DNA of 64,000 bases from Clavelina lepadiformis (taxonomy: Eukaryota; Chordata; Ascidiacea; Aplousobranchia; Clavelinidae), in NCBI RefSeq assembly GCF_947623445.1, contig NC_135244.1, positions 5,022,001 through 5,086,000 of the forward strand, given 5' to 3'. Every line of letters starts with the position of its first letter. The stretch's first letter is position 1. The notes under the pieces were generated by a model. That model saw only the letters and a program-made list of their open reading frames with translations, did no database searches and was not told the origin of the DNA. Positions 13,001-26,800 of the stretch are shown here, piece after piece. The position numbers and the translations under genes are program-made.

Positions 13001-14610
13001 CCATTTCTCGTGGTTTTCTGTAATGTTCAGGCAATAAACATAAAAGAAAGCTGATAAGTTAAATTACAATGTAATGTAATTTAACACAACTGGCATATAT
13101 CATCATTTTCGGTAACATACATTATTCACATAAACTCTTTTTTTAAAAGCCTGTCCCTTTTTCTAAAAGATAGTGTTGAAAATGGTTGGAATTATGGCCC
13201 TTGTTATGATGCTTTGCAGGTCCACAACGTAACAAAAATTGATATTTTTTAATTTCAGTATCTTTAAAAAATGAGAGCTTGTCGTACTCAAATATATGCT
13301 TTGGAACTGGCTGATGTTTCTTCACTGTGGGAATTTTTTCAGGTATGGGAATAGATCTTGGCTTTGGTTTTGTCAAGTTGAAAGAGTGAGGCCTGGTAGA
13401 TGTTTTGGGACTTGGCTTTGTTAAAATTTTGTTATTTATGACATCTTCAAGTCCAAACACAGTTAAATCTAAATCTTCTTTCCACCTAAAGCAAAAAATA
13501 TCTTATGTAAACATTTGCAAGGGTTTCAGTGAAAATTTGCACAAAATGTTTGTTTCAAGTTACTGTTTAATTATTATTGAACCATTAGCCATTGTCTCAG
13601 TTTTAATTTTAAAAATATCTTTATTTGTTTAATGTTAAGACTTATACCGTAGTAAAGGCTTCATTATTTCTTCTTCAACAAATAAACTATCATATTGTTT
13701 ACACCACTCGTCTCGGATCCATGTAGTTAAGTTTTGATCATCCATGAAAAAGTTTAAGAATCTGTTTCAAAATGGAAAAACTGATTTAAAAACTTAACAA
13801 CAATTAGCTTTACATTTACTTTGCACTATCATGTGAAAAATTTATGAGCTTTAGAATCAAACTTGATTTCAAAATGACGTATTTCTACATGAAATTTTTT
13901 TTCTAATTCATTATAATAAGTACCGTGTAAGCTGCAGAAACAAAGTTATAAGAATGCCACTCACCTGTACATTTTATTTACATCTTGTGTGTTAATAAAT
14001 TTATTCAAATTTGAAATTCCCAGCTCATCAAGTCTGAACATGATCATGTAGCAAAGAATTTTGTATAAATTCGTGTCTACCCGCAGACAATTTTTGCCTA
14101 TAAATATATTCAGATTAAAAACAAGCGAAAAAGTTAAATTAGTTGTAAAGTTATGTTCCAAGCAAGTCCCTGTGCTGTGCGGAACTCTTTCAATAAAATA
14201 ATTTTGAAAACAAACTTTTAAGACAACTTTTTTAACCAAAATTAAAAATCTATGTATTCGACCTTTTGTTGCATAGAATCCCCCAACTACAACATTCAGC
14301 AATTTGGTGTATTGAATGCAGCCAGAAAAGATTTCAACAATAAATGTATGATCGCCATCATCTAATCCCTGTAGGTATTAAGTATGATTGAAATAACACT
14401 AACCAAGCATGCACACCAATACGAAACACCATATATAATTCTATGTTGGAGCTTTTTGGTTTAAATTTAGAAAGTTCTTATTTCTAAGCTCTATGGTACC
14501 TTTTGTTTTTTTAGATAAACTTTGATATGTTCTTCCACACTTTGGTTTTCACTGCTAAAGCAGTTCATTGCTTGAATACATATTTCCAGTAAATCTTTAT
14601 ATTGCAACAT
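10074..14610 (-). CDS. CFAP99: Cilia- and flagella-associated protein 99
   Basis: CFAP99 is a conserved axonemal protein of motile cilia and flagella. Thirteen exons join in phase on the minus strand: 14500-14610, 14263-14368, 13965-14097, 13648-13761, 13288-13485, 12888-13017, 12696-12779, 12342-12430, 11963-12146, 11661-11823, 11395-11521, 10789-11019 and 10074-10254, giving 616 residues. Matches to the family include the helical N-terminus (VEIFSGCIQYTKLLNVVV; CLRVDTNLYKILCYMI), LTTWIRDEW, FNLTKPKPRSIPIPE followed by KPREMEIIQKAKE, the MNAAAILREGSLF block, FLEWQ and KLSHEEAILARQ, and the C-terminal EMSIAELHERLSLLRE. The second half is a long charged coiled coil. Intron 2 (14098-14262) is 165 bp and has no in-frame stop. 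The first exon is short and its N-terminus is the least conserved part. Assignment is from memory of the human protein. Confidence 0.9.
11217..11334. repeat. Hairpin in CFAP99 intron, possible small MITE
   Basis: The 14-base arm GGAGAAAAATGATT (11218-11231) recurs in inverted form at 11320-11333. A second inner pair (AAACACTGG and CCAGTGTTT) lies between them. The nested inverted pairs suggest a small non-autonomous DNA element or hairpin in the intron between exons 12 and 11. No clear target duplication was found. Confidence 0.4.
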
Positions 14611-15310
14611 AGCCGATTATATCACAATAATTTAGTTACAAGGTTGAAATGTTGTCTTAATCTGAAAAAAAGTTAACTAAAATGTTTTAAACAATATGTT
14701 TAAATTGCTAACCGAGTATTGACATGGGCCTGTTCACAGTAAATATTCAATGGAGTATGATTACAATACCACTGACCTCTGAGCTATTATTATTGCAATT
14801 TAACACTATAGCTTCATTCAGAAAGTTATAAGGGCAAATGCTGCCAGAAATTTTGCTTGACCGGCAACATACTAAACAATAAAGTTTTATAATTGTTATC
14901 TGGTATTTATTTAGCTATTATTACAGCATCAGCAATTTTCAATAGAAAAACAAATGAGAATCCAGTTCGCAGGAAAGATTTAGGAATTCTAAACATCATA
15001 TTACTTGTGCAAAACAGTCCCAAGAGACAATTGCAGTTGTGCAAAAATTCTGGATGCAAATTTTAACACCTAAACAGCCTGACTGGAAAATATCGCAGTT
15101 TTCGATGAAAAATCATGCATGCAAAGATGCCCTGCAGGAAAGTTTGCTTTAAGTATGCCGGATAAATGCACCAATAATTGAAATGTCAAAATTTTCACTA
15201 CATCAACATAATACATAAACTATAGAATGTAGAGCAAAACGACAATTCTGTGTTAGAAAATTGGCATAAGCCAACTTTCATGAAAACATTAAATACAAAA
15301 TTTCTAGTAA

Positions 15311-15504
15311 GGCAAAGACGCAATTTTTGGTACAAAGGGGTGTACGAAAGCCTCAATTCTTAGTTGGTTTACTTTGAAATGGCGTTCAAATAACCAGCTC
15401 GTCTTTGTTCATTAACTGTAACTCGGCGTGAAGATAAAAAAATTTGATGTACACATTGTAGCATAGATGAATCTCGTGTGTGCAGCTGCCACACTTTCCA
15501 CTAT
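15311..15504 (+). repeat. Interspersed repeat family R1, copy 1
   Basis: This stretch of about 190 bases recurs, diverged, at 16695-16876 (inverted) and about 29995-30180 (same orientation). The best conserved parts are the centre (GGCGTTCAAATAACCAGCTC here) and the 3' end (TGCAGCTGCCACACTTTCCA). The sharp shared 3' end (CACTTTCCACTAT) suggests a defined element, not a chance match. No target duplication, poly-A tail or coding capacity was seen, so SINE versus MITE is undecided. Confidence 0.6.
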
Positions 15505-15747
15505 CTCTAAACAGGATCTAACTAAAAGCCTGAAACGAATAAAATAAGCTGGTTTAAACACTGTTTCAATTTTAGCCTTTTAGTGCTGTAGTGTAGCGTA
15601 ACTTTCTATAAACATCACTTGCATACTTAAACTGTCACTAACAATGGACAAAAAGTAATCTGAAAACGTAATAATTGTACATATCTTTGTAATTCTGCAT
15701 ACCAGTGTTGCGTATTATAAATAATAAAATTTGCAACTATTTTTTAG

Positions 15748-15896
15748 CCCAGGCTCAACCTTACGGATCAGCGAAACCTTGTCTAATTAGACGACACCAG
15801 AAGAAAGTTTTAAGACCTTCAGCTTGTAATGTTGCTATGGAAGACGTCATTTTACTTGAACAATTAAATGCAAGGGTAAAAAAGAAATTTGTTTGA
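15748..15896 (+). CDS. Possible terminal coding exon of an unidentified gene
   Basis: A pyrimidine-rich acceptor (ctattttttag) precedes an open frame reading QAQPYGSAKPCLIRRHQKK and then AMEDVILLEQLNARVKKKFV before a TGA. Composition is basic and helix-like, unlike the noise around it. I found no matching upstream exon; the frame requires a phase-1 donor. It could be the last exon of a small gene between CFAP99 and DCLRE1A, or a relic. The product is not recognised. Confidence 0.35.
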
Positions 15897-16694
15897 AGGA
15901 GCATTAATAATATGTTTTTTTTATGTTAATTTTGTTTATACATATTTAAGAAATTTTCCTTGCTAGTTTGTATTTTTTGTTTTTAAGGGGAAGTTTTTCA
16001 GCATTTCTTTAATATTCCAAATATGGAATAACAATTTGAACATTGTCTGATTTCACCATTTGTCTAAAAATGCAATCTTGAAAGGTACGTGCTTCTGGAG
16101 GGAAAGTACCGTACACAATTCCTTGCCAACTTGTCATTTCTTTTAAAAGGTGTAAGTTATTTCATTAATTCTTATCAAAAAATACCACCATTTGCAAGGT
16201 CGATAACTTGAAACGTTATAATTTTTTTCAACTTGTTTATTTGCATGTTGGGTTTAGTGGACGTTTACCATTATTATTTGTTTTTATCTTGTGGTAACAT
16301 TATTCTTACACCTTTAAAGCCCTGACTCCTGAGTCCTGAGGCTTTGCTGCTTTTTCACGCTCATTGTTTGCCAAAGAAGATGTTATTTCATTATCCTATA
16401 TCGGTTAGCATAGTATATCCCACAAACACTGACGAAAAATAAATGTTGCCATACGAAAGATAACAACAAATTAAGAAATAGACGTGACTTGGCGAAATGA
16501 TGCAAGTATGTATGCAGAACTTTGCAATTCAGGAGCGTATTATTATAAGCATGACAGCATCAGCAAAAGCATGACTTCAGTCGCTTTTCTTGGTTGATCT
16601 TGCATTTATCATTACATGACAGTAATCATTTGATTTGTATGATATATGAAATCCTTGTTATATGCTGTATGTATGTTTCTTCCCTGCGGGATTC

Positions 16695-16876
16695 ATAGTG
16701 GAAAGTCTGGCAGCTGCACGCACAAGATTCATCAAATTGCACACCTAAGTTTTTTTTTTATCTTTACGGGGATTTATAATAAATAAATAAAGAAAGAAAA
16801 GCTGGTTGTTTGAACACCAATTTATACTAAATAAACAAAGAATTGTGGTTTCTTTGCCAAAATTTGTGTCTTTGCT
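16695..16876 (-). repeat. Interspersed repeat family R1, copy 2 (inverted)
   Basis: The reverse complement aligns with copy 1: it starts near CAAAGACACAAATTTTGG, keeps ATTGGTGTTCAAACAACCAG in the centre, and ends TGCAGCTGCCAGACTTTCCA. It differs from copy 1 by many substitutions and an internal A/T-rich expansion, so the copies are old. Confidence 0.6.
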
Positions 16877-17756
16877 TCGATTGCTTGCACGATGTCATGT
16901 CGAAAATTACCGTACTTTCCAGTCACAGTCTCGGGTGCAGGAAGTAATGATTGCCCAAACTTACACTATGTGTATAACTTGTTAACAATGTTATGTTATC
17001 ATGCTAATTAAACGCATCTGACCAAAATTTTTCCGAAATGCACACAAGGCCTATGTCTCCAACTTAATCAGTGAACTTATACCAAATTTCTTGTCTTTGT
17101 CTTACTAGGTCGACTAGCTAACTATTCACCGATAACCTCAAGTAAAAATTCTTTTTTGTTTTGAAACTTTTGGTAATGGTTTTCACTGTGTACTGTATGT
17201 TGTGGGGCAAATCTGTAGTGGAAAGTGTTTTTGTACATACAAACAAAGGTAGCTAATTTATCTGCAAAACTAATTTATCATGCAAAACGTTTACACATTC
17301 ACATCTATAAAAAAGCAAGGCGAATATGATTTTAAAATGCCCACTTGTGATAAATAAAAAATCATTTAGATTTTAATCTACATCATCACACCAATATTTG
17401 CTTCTGTATATGCAAACAGTTTCATCAAAAACTGCCTCAATTTTTAGTTTGAGGACTCAAAAAAATATGATTCTGATAGGATGAAGTATAATATTACAAC
17501 CAGACATTATAAACACTAATGCTTAAAAAGGTTTATGTGCCATGCTAAGCTTAACGACAATGTAGTTTGAAAATTGACAACTTAGAGAGAAGATGCGTAT
17601 ATTGTTTACAAGTCATTTTGGTTTTAGACTGGCCAGTTAGCTGATTGTTATCATAATGCTGTAAAGTTTGAGCTTACAGCTTAAGAATTGTTTTACTTTA
17701 AATAGAAAATATTGACTTTAAGCTGTGCTCTGTTCGTAGTATGTTGAAGGAAAAAA

Positions 17757-20700
17757 ATGTGTAAAACTGAAAAGTCAATGGCTTATTGTCCTTTTTGCCA
17801 AATACCTTTGAAGTTTTTAAGAAAGCAAATTGTGAACTTGCATTTGGAGGTTTGCTTCCGAAAGAAGCCTTCAGGAACTGGTATGTTTTGATGTTAACAA
17901 TCCATATATTTTAAGTGGTATTTGGTACTGTACTTTTCAGGCACAACAATGCTTTAATTTTTTTTGAAGAATGTCCAAAAGGAGAAGGTTGTGACTCTTC
18001 AATGATCTGTCATTATGAAAGATATTCGCATAAGATACTTGCGAAGAAAAGGTCAAATTGTTCTAATCTAAACCAATCTTTAAACAATTCATCAACCATT
18101 CCAACAATTGTCTTGGATGACCCAACAGTTGAAAGTGGATCTTCACTGGATGACTTTGAAACTGTTTCTCCAACGCAGTCAATGAAAGGATACAGTCCTA
18201 TCCAGAAGAAAAACACAAAGCGAAAAATCAGTTCAAAGTTTAGCACCAGTACTAGTCCTAAAAGAAAGCTGAGAAGTGCTTTTAAAGAAAAAACTTCATG
18301 TTTACTGAGGGGTGATGCAAGAGGATTATCTAACTCTCCTCTCAATGTTAATTGCTCTGATAGTAGTGAGACAGTCAGTAAAACTAAATTGCAGCACAAA
18401 GATGGTATTGACAAATTAAATGGTTTTTTTTTCGATAGGGAGTGTTTTTTCGAGGATTTCGGTTCTTTATCTCCGTCTATGAAAATTAAAGGACATTCTA
18501 TAATTACAGAAAAAAGAAGAAAAAAGAAGAAGAGTACTAACCTAAGTCAAAAAACAAAAACAAGTGCTGCTCATCAAGATAAAAAATCATCCAAGTCAGA
18601 TGTTGCCATAACAAAAGTCGACCTTTGGTTATGTAATTCAGTATCAAGCAACAGTGATGTTGAAAAACGCAATGAAGCAGATGAAACAGAATCTCAAAGA
18701 TTTTTATCTAACAGCAGTTGCATGAAGAATACCTTCACATCAAAAGTAGGAAATGATAGCCTTCCGACAGATGATAGTTTGAACTGGCAAGCTCCTTCTC
18801 CAAAAGGCCCTGGATTTGTTCCTAAATGTCCACCTCCGATGGCTGATGAAAGCTTGGATTCTCAAAGTGACGCGTTATCATCAAATACTTGCGATGCCAG
18901 TGTAACAATTGATGATAATTCATTTAATGCAACTTCAAGCCAGTTAAATAGGGCAAATGACTCCAGGCAGCCTTTCCCAAAAAAAGAAAACATTTCTGAT
19001 TCAAACAACAATTTTGGCAAAAATAATGTAACTTCAAATCTCAATGCTCAAACCACTTCCAGTTTAGCCAATAATTTGCGAAATCCAATTAACAAATCCC
19101 CTTCAAAGCAAGGTGACATACGCTGCATGCTTTTCGGAATGAAATCTGAGCCAAACAGGCAACCAGGTAAATTCAATTTTGCATGTAAACTATGTAGATC
19201 GCAAGCCATATACAGCATGTTTATACATACACGCCAGGCAACAAAAGATAATTACAACAGCTTACATGCGTAAGCTATTTAATGTAAGCAATAATAGTCT
19301 GTGAGCCAGTTTTGAATGCAGTGAATTTAGAGAATTTTGCAATTTTTTGAATCATATTTTTTCGGGTTGTAGATCATTTGCCTGAGTTGGGATCAAATGG
19401 AAAGAAACGCCAATGTCCATTTTACAAAAAGATTAATGGTACTGATATTGCAGTGGATGCTTTTAGCTATGGCATCATACCTGGTATCAAATTCTACTTC
19501 TTATCACATTTTCATTATGACCATTACATGGGGTTGACTAAGAAATTTTCAGAAGATATTTACTGCAGCCATGTAAGAGATGAGTATAGATATAAATAGT
19601 ACAATCTCTATCTGTGAATCCTTTTATTACGTTTTGTACCCGAGAAGAAGAATTGTTTATACATTTAAAATAGTGTTTGCAGGCTACGCTCAAGTTTTTG
19701 TTGTTTGCTTCATTTCATTTTAACAGGTCACTGGCAATCTTGTGCAGCTGAAATTAAAATTACCTGAAAACCTAATTAAACGCTTACCCATGAACAAAGA
19801 AGTTGCAGTTGGTAATGTCAAGGTCACTTTGCTGGAGGCCAATCACTGCCCTGGTCTGTCTTTTTTGAAAAAGCAATTATCATTCAATCAAGGAGGTTGA
19901 AACAATATGAAAATTGCACATGTTTTATAGGTGCCGTACTTTTTCTTTTCCGGTTGAAGAATGGCCAGACCATGCTTCATACTGGCGATTTCAGGGCCAA
20001 CCAAGAGATACAAAATCACAAAATTTTAAAAGGTCTGTAAATGTGCATCATATATGGTATGACTGAATTAATTCTTCACACAATCTATCTATGGAATATT
20101 TTCTGTGAACCGTTATTTAGAAACGCCAATAAATACACTGTATCTGGACACAACGTACCTGGATTCAAACTACAATTTTCCGCCACAAAGTGAAGTTATA
20201 GAATTCACCTCAAATGAAGTTTATTCAATTCTAGCGGACATCCCAAAGACACTGATTGTGACAGGGACTTACTGCATAGGAAAAGAAAAAATATTCATGG
20301 GTATAATTGTAGAATGCTGCTAAAAATATATATGTAAAATATCTAGAAAGTATCTTTAAAACTCTAAATATCCTTACTAAGCATATATAAATGCGATTTT
20401 GGTCATAATTGAGCAAGATGGTTGCATATTACATAACACAAATTTTTATTGTTAATGTTACTGGAAAACCATTGAAAGTAATTCATTGGGCTTTCTTTGT
20501 TTTTGATAAAATTTCGCTGGAGAAATAATATACAACAAATTCAAATTTTGCTATCCTAATTTTTTCAGGTATAGCCAGAAAATTAAATAATAAAGTCTGT
20601 GTCACAAGAGACAAATTCAATGTTTTAAAATGCCTGGAAAATGTTGAAATTAACTCGGTCATTACATTAGATCCAAATGCAACAAACATTCATGTGCTTC

Positions 20701-21282
20701 CGATGAAGCAACTGTCGTTCAATGTAAGTGCCATCTAAAATGAATTGAGTTGAAAAGATGTTTTGTATTGGTAATTTGTTTGTAATATTTTTTTTGCTAA
20801 CTTGAAATTGTATTTCAAGAGCTTGTTTACCTACCTGCAAAAATTCCAAGAGAAATATGATCAAATCATTGCAATAAAACCAACGGGATGGACCCATAAT
20901 GGAAATGCAACTGATCTGAAGAACCTCAGACCCACTCAGACTGGAAGAGTTACTCTGTATGGAGTCCCATATAGGTAAAATGATCATAGCAGTATTCACT
21001 GCCTGTAAAATTTACCTTGATAATTAATTAATGTTAGTTTATTAGTAAAAAAATTTTAATTATGTGCTTAAAAGCCTTGTGTCCTAAGGATTACCGATAG
21101 TATAATAGAATTCGCTCTGACTAAAACAATGTTTAATGTTCAGTGAGCACAGCAGCTTTACTGAGTTGAAAGAGTTTGTGCAAACCTTAAAGCCATTTAA
21201 GATAATTCCAACTGTGAATGTTGCCAGAGCTGATCAAAGAAAGATGATGAACGATTATCTCAATAAATGGAAGCAAAAATAA
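17757..21282 (+). CDS. DCLRE1A: DNA crosslink repair nuclease SNM1A
   Basis: SNM1A is a 5'-3' exonuclease that digests past DNA interstrand crosslinks in the nucleus. Nine exons join in phase: 17757-17880, 17970-19166, 19373-19572, 19727-19853, 19931-20032, 20121-20300, 20569-20723, 20820-20974 and 21144-21282, giving 792 residues. Exon 1 encodes a UBZ4-type ubiquitin-binding finger (C11, C14, H29, C33), followed by ECPKGEGC and HYERYSH as in vertebrate SNM1A. Residues about 50-430 are a Ser/Lys-rich linker on one long exon. The catalytic part begins near C455 ([11 protein letters not shown]) and carries metallo-beta-lactamase motif HFHYDH (486-491), [15 protein letters not shown], and the beta-CASP signatures [16 protein letters not shown] and GVPYSEHSSF. 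The usual metal ligands are present, so the enzyme looks active. An AATAAA near 21778 may end the transcript. UBZ4 plus catalytic core favours DCLRE1A over the 1B and 1C paralogues. Confidence 0.95.
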
Positions 21283-23807
21283 GAAAAGTCTGTTGTAGAC
21301 ATGTATCTTTGCTTTTTAGCGTGTCTCATCACTGCCAGTGTTGTTGCGCTATGCTTGTCACTCTCATTGCCATGTATTACCTTATTATTCAAGTTTATTG
21401 ATATTATTCTTTCTCTTCTGCTGATTATGTGTTTCCATATTTTAGTCGTATCATAAGAATTTCTTATGTCCCCAGAAATGCCGTAAAATACGATGAGGTG
21501 CTAGTGATTATGATAGTACGGTTTGTTGACAATTTGCTTCACGACGCTGCCAATGTCAAAAAATTCTGCCATTATAACTAAACTACTGCCAAAACTAGTT
21601 CAAGATCTTGCTGCTAGTTATACGAATAAACATACCTGCTTCATCGGAATTTTTTTATCATCAAGTATTTGTAATATTTTTATTGTAACTATGTGTGAGA
21701 AATTTTGTTACTTTCAATACAGTTTTATATTGCCTTGCACTGTAGTACAAACTAGGTAGTTGATATAATTTGTGTGCAATAAAATGCATCGACACATAAA
21801 CTGTTTTAATATAAACACAATTTGTTGTTGAAGTCTACAGTACATGTATTTCATAGATTTACAAAGAAACATTTAACAGATGTGAAACAGTAACTGTCTC
21901 AAATCAGCCTTTTTGTTGATGTTTTTGCTTTTTTTCCATGATATTTATTGGCAATGGCTTTCTCACATGCATCTTGAACAGATTAATGTAAGATTAAGCA
22001 TATTATTCCCATTTGTACCTCAGTCTTAAGCGGTTTCCCATTCAAGTAAAACACAGATTTTCTAAAAAGATTTCTATTCTAATAATGAAACTTTATATAA
22101 GTTTCATGCAATAAGTAGGCCAAATGCTTAAGCTACGCAGTATATTCGGCATCAATCCAAAAATTAAATTCCAAGCTAAGCTATAGGCTAGCACCTGTGT
22201 ACTGACAAGTACATTCACAACTTAATGAAAAAAGATCTAGCTCATTTGGAGAACTGATGTGTTTTGTATTGCTTCAACAAAGGTTTCCTAAATAGAATCA
22301 AATAAAACCTTCACAAAGTTTGTATACAATATGTGTGTTTCAGTTTTATTTCGAACATATTTAATGTAGGTGCCACACAAAAGCATGCAGATAATCTGTA
22401 TGAAGATATGAAGAATAGAAAAATAAACTCTAAGAAATCATTATTTGTGCAAACCTACTGCTAGCGCAATGTGCATCTTCACATAGCATAAAAAACGACT
22501 GCACTGAAATTATTAGACCAGTTTCTGACACATTTTAAGGTTTTAAACACAAGAATTCATGCACAATAGCAGAAATAGGCGCAAGACATGGTAGTATCTT
22601 AGTTGTTTAATGTGAAGGCAGATAGGTAAAACGGCATGTATTATATAGACATGATGGAGAAGTAAGCTAAATGACTGCAAACATTGTACCCTTAATGTTT
22701 ACCAGATAAGCAGTATATGAAAATACATCAATAAATATTCATTTTAATTGCATGATTGTAGCGTAGATCTTGATTATGATACATATATATATATATATAT
22801 ATATAATAATTGTTATTAGCGCCATTTTAAAGCATAGACTCTATTAGAGTCTAATGCATACAGACTACAAGACAAATGGTGGTATGATAATAGCTGCAGG
22901 GCAGAAATACACAACTACAAATCTTCATAGTAGCAGTCAATGATATTAGCAATGAATGAAAAAAAACGACTCTTAACTTAAAATGAGTTAAAAACCAAAA
23001 TAAAGCAGTTTGTAATGTAAAGCAGCACCCTAATCCATACAGTCGCACAGTAACTGCATAACACAAATTAAAAACTATAATAAAATTACGACACATATAA
23101 ATTACAAAATAAGGTAAAACCAATGTAAAAATTAGTATGCTTGATATATAAACAATGTAGTAAAATTCTAGTGGTTACAGTTGTACCGTAACATAATGCA
23201 TGATGACTTTCAGCTAAACAATAAGTTATAAACAAGAATAGTATCAAATCCATATCACTGTCCTTTTAATTTATATTGAGAATGTTATTTAGACACAAAT
23301 CTGGAATCAAAATTATATTTCATCAGGAAAACTAAAAAAATCTATTTTTCAAAATACCTTGTAACTAAATAACATGTCACTTTATTGGTTTAAGTTTTAT
23401 TCATGGTCTAATATTTAGTTCTCAATATGCTACGAGCAGTTCCAACTAAGTGTGCAAAAATACAAGATATATGAAAAACGAAGTTGAAGGTTGAAAGGTA
23501 TCTAAAATGTGGTGAAAATACCACAAAACATTAGAGTTTACACAATAATAAGCCTTGAAAGCTGATATATGCGCACCTTTGTTGCTAATATAAACACAGT
23601 GAAAAGCACAAAATACTTCAATACGTTACACCCAGCTCATTATATTGGCCAATAAAAATTGGCTCAAAAACGCTGTTTCCAAAGTACTGGAATCTGTGTT
23701 AAGGCATTTTTAAGTTTTATGACAATTGGAGCAACGGCAAAATGAGAAATTAATTCTTTAATACATAACTTGGTGGTTACACATACACGATCATACTATT
23801 TATATCG
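21283..23807. other. Spacer between convergent 3' ends of DCLRE1A and CTTNBP2-like gene
   Basis: This 2.5 kb holds the DCLRE1A 3' UTR and, on the other strand, the end of the CTTNBP2-like transcript (ATTAAA-type signal near 23753). It includes a TA-dinucleotide run at about 22780-22805. No additional gene was supported. Confidence 0.5.
22780..22806. repeat. (TA)n microsatellite
   Basis: An uninterrupted TA run of about 12 units in AT-rich intergenic DNA. Confidence 0.85.
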
Positions 23808-26800
23808 TCACTTGAATGTAAACACACCAGGCCCAAGTGGTGATTTTGGTACGGTGTTCGTTATCGGTGAACGAAGTGGTCCTTCAGCCCCATCCTGTGG
23901 TGGAAATAATCTTTGTTGGGCGCTAAGAAGTAATCGATTCGGTGCTGACCCTAAACACTACTTGTGTCAAAATGTATGGCAATTTGTAGAAACAGGCAAC
24001 AACATAATCGTTTGTCGTTTTGTGTAAGGAGCAGAGAAAGTGTATTTTTTAATTTTTAAAATGTTTCCATTGAAATACATTAACATAACTCACCAGGTGG
24101 AGCTGGCTGAATTTTACTGCCCAAATTTTCTGTGCCTAAAAATATTATCAGTTATATGAAAGAAAAGTCTGGATTATCATTAAAAACGAATATTACTTAC
24201 TGAAGTCAATACAAGAAGTAATGCAAGTGGTTTGATAAGAATCAAGTATATTTTACCAGCACTTCCAAATCTTTTCATTGCCCGGTTGTTACTATTATTG
24301 TTGTTTGCATTTAGAGATGTCGGTCTTTTCACGTTTGTTTTAATAGGCTGATTTGCCTGTTACAAATTGGCCATATAGGATTAGGCAAAACTTTTAAGTG
24401 TGCAAAGTTGTATTCCTAGTGGACAACAATACAATGCTGTACTTGTAACCACTAACCATAGCATGTTATTTGTTTTATAATAAAAGCGGTAATTATATAA
24501 GCAATAAAAAGCATTAACATTTTATCGGCAGACCAGCATTTTATTAATGACACATACCAAAGATTTAGCTGGAATGCTTGTGGTGACCTTAGTAGCTGAG
24601 AGCCGTGAACATCTGTCTGTTGTAGAAGTACCTGACAAAAATTCATTTAATCCAGTAAATGCAATCTCGAGTCATAAGCATAGGATTATATGTTGTGCTT
24701 ATTGAATGATTTAATGGCCCATTAGTGAATTCACTAAATCAAAACATATGTGCTATGTGCAGTATTGCTCTTAAAAGACAAGCATGTTTATGTAATGCAA
24801 GTCTTACTTGATCTCTTTGGTAATTCGTTGTCTTTTGATGCGCGAGTGATAGCTTTATTGCTAAGCATTAAAAAAATAAAAATTAGTCACCACCCCACGT
24901 AGCAATATTTGTCATATCATATCATTCTAGGTGTATCATGTTAGGCTTGGTTTCATGATACATGCACTTTTCTAGAGTCTTATTTATGACAAGCTAACAA
25001 AAATCAAACAACAGAAGTGGAGTAAATATTAACACTAAAGTTTCCCATAGCTGATAACAAAGAAAGCAAACGAACCATAGTGGCTACCTATTTTTCACAA
25101 CTAGATTAGGCTTCTTTGGTGGAAGGGGTGGGGGTTGAATGCTTCCTTCACTATGATTGCTTGATTTGATGACGTTGCTCTGTTTATAGACAAACTGTAT
25201 AAATCATAATTGATCCAGTTTACAAAGCACTATTTTGTCATGAAGCTAGTTAATATATGTGTGTTAACATATGTGTAAGAAACGTATGTGTGCTGATGTA
25301 ATCAATTGAAGACATTAGGTAGAAAAAATACAACCTATAATATATAAAGGAAAGCGCTTGAAGATAAAAATGGTTAAACATTAATCACAGAACTGTTATC
25401 CTATTCAAAAAACAGCACATTGAATGGTAACAAAATTCCACATTAACAAGTACCCATTAAAAAAAATTATATTAGAAAACAGTACGAACAGCAAATCAAA
25501 GAGAGACAAGAAATTTTGCGTGATGCGTAACTTCTATTTACACAAATGGTGACAAAGCACTTAAGGAGACAATTGTTTAATCAGTGAGGCAGACAAGAAG
25601 TAAGTTTCTCACTTTCACAGGTTTTGGTGGCTGAGGTTTCAGCGCTCCACAAGTATCTGTTGTCTTCTTTGAGTTATTTTTGCTTGACTTTGAAACCAAT
25701 GGCAAAGATGATTGATGATCAAACGATTCTGTGCTTGTCCTGACACTAAATTGTGATATATAGTAAATAATTCACAATTCACAATTTTCAATAATATGGT
25801 ATATGTCAGAGAAGCATTTGAGTGTCATTGCACTTATTTACACAAAAAGCACTAGATTAACATTAAAGCGTCACCAAATTGTACCTTATCCAATTACGAT
25901 CAAATGAAACATATATAATTTAAATATCTAAACCTGGATCCTTGAGTTTGGGGGCTGGAAGATGGTGGAGTACCTTTTGCAAACCTCTGAAACTTCTGTC
26001 GGGTTGCTTGAAACGATGCAGAGCTTACTGAAATAGATTTCGTAGATTTGGTCAAAAATGGGTTAGCAGGAAAACTTGTATTACTGTTGGGTTCATTTGG
26101 AGAATTTAGAGCAAAGTTGGCTGCCCCAGACGTTGGTGATGAAACAATGCTGGATAACTTCAAGTCTTTTTTAGCTGCAGATGGCAAAGGCTCTCCGTTT
26201 CTTATATTAAAACTCTTTGATGTTTTGAAAGTCGGGGTCCTTTCATCAACTCGAAAATTTCTTCTTTCTATAACACTGGGAGTTCTTTTAACAGTGACAC
26301 TTATGCCACTATAATCAGTGACCGTTAAATTTTTTGTTCTTGAGATATCCTTTTTGACTAGACAACCATTGTCTCCTTGGACAGCCGCATGGTTGACATC
26401 TTCATGAACAGCAGCAGGAAAAGCATCTCCAGCATCAGGACACAAGACAATGTCTTTTGCAGAATCTACAACAGTAACTTGAATGTCTGCTTTCGTCACA
26501 ATACTTTGTTTATCAGCTTCAGGGGTGTCTTTGTTTGTTTCTTGAATTTCTTTTTGTTCTTTTTTAAGTTCATTTATCTCATTCTGCAATGACCGTTCTC
26601 TCTCCAAGTAATTGCTTAGTAAAGTTTCCAATTCGTTATTTCTTGCAGTAAGCTAGACATAATTTTGTGATTTGTAAATCTCCACCCATTATAATATTAT
26701 AATAAATAATTATTTCCACTTAAAACCATATTGGGAATGACACAAACAACTGAATAACTTGTTAAGACAATATACCTGCTCAGTTTTAGTACGCAGTTCA

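Larger units (their letters stand above)
14611..17756. other. Spacer between divergent CFAP99 and DCLRE1A
   Basis: The two genes face away from each other across 3.1 kb. The spacer contains two copies of one interspersed repeat in opposite orientation (15311-15504 and 16695-16876) and a possible orphan terminal exon at 15748-15896. Both genes' promoters should be here; I cannot point to specific elements. Confidence 0.5.

Noticed and set aside
23770-24027. Plus-strand open frame with protein-like composition
   Set aside because: It is the antisense of the last exon of the CTTNBP2-like gene, which has splice sites and phase in its favour.
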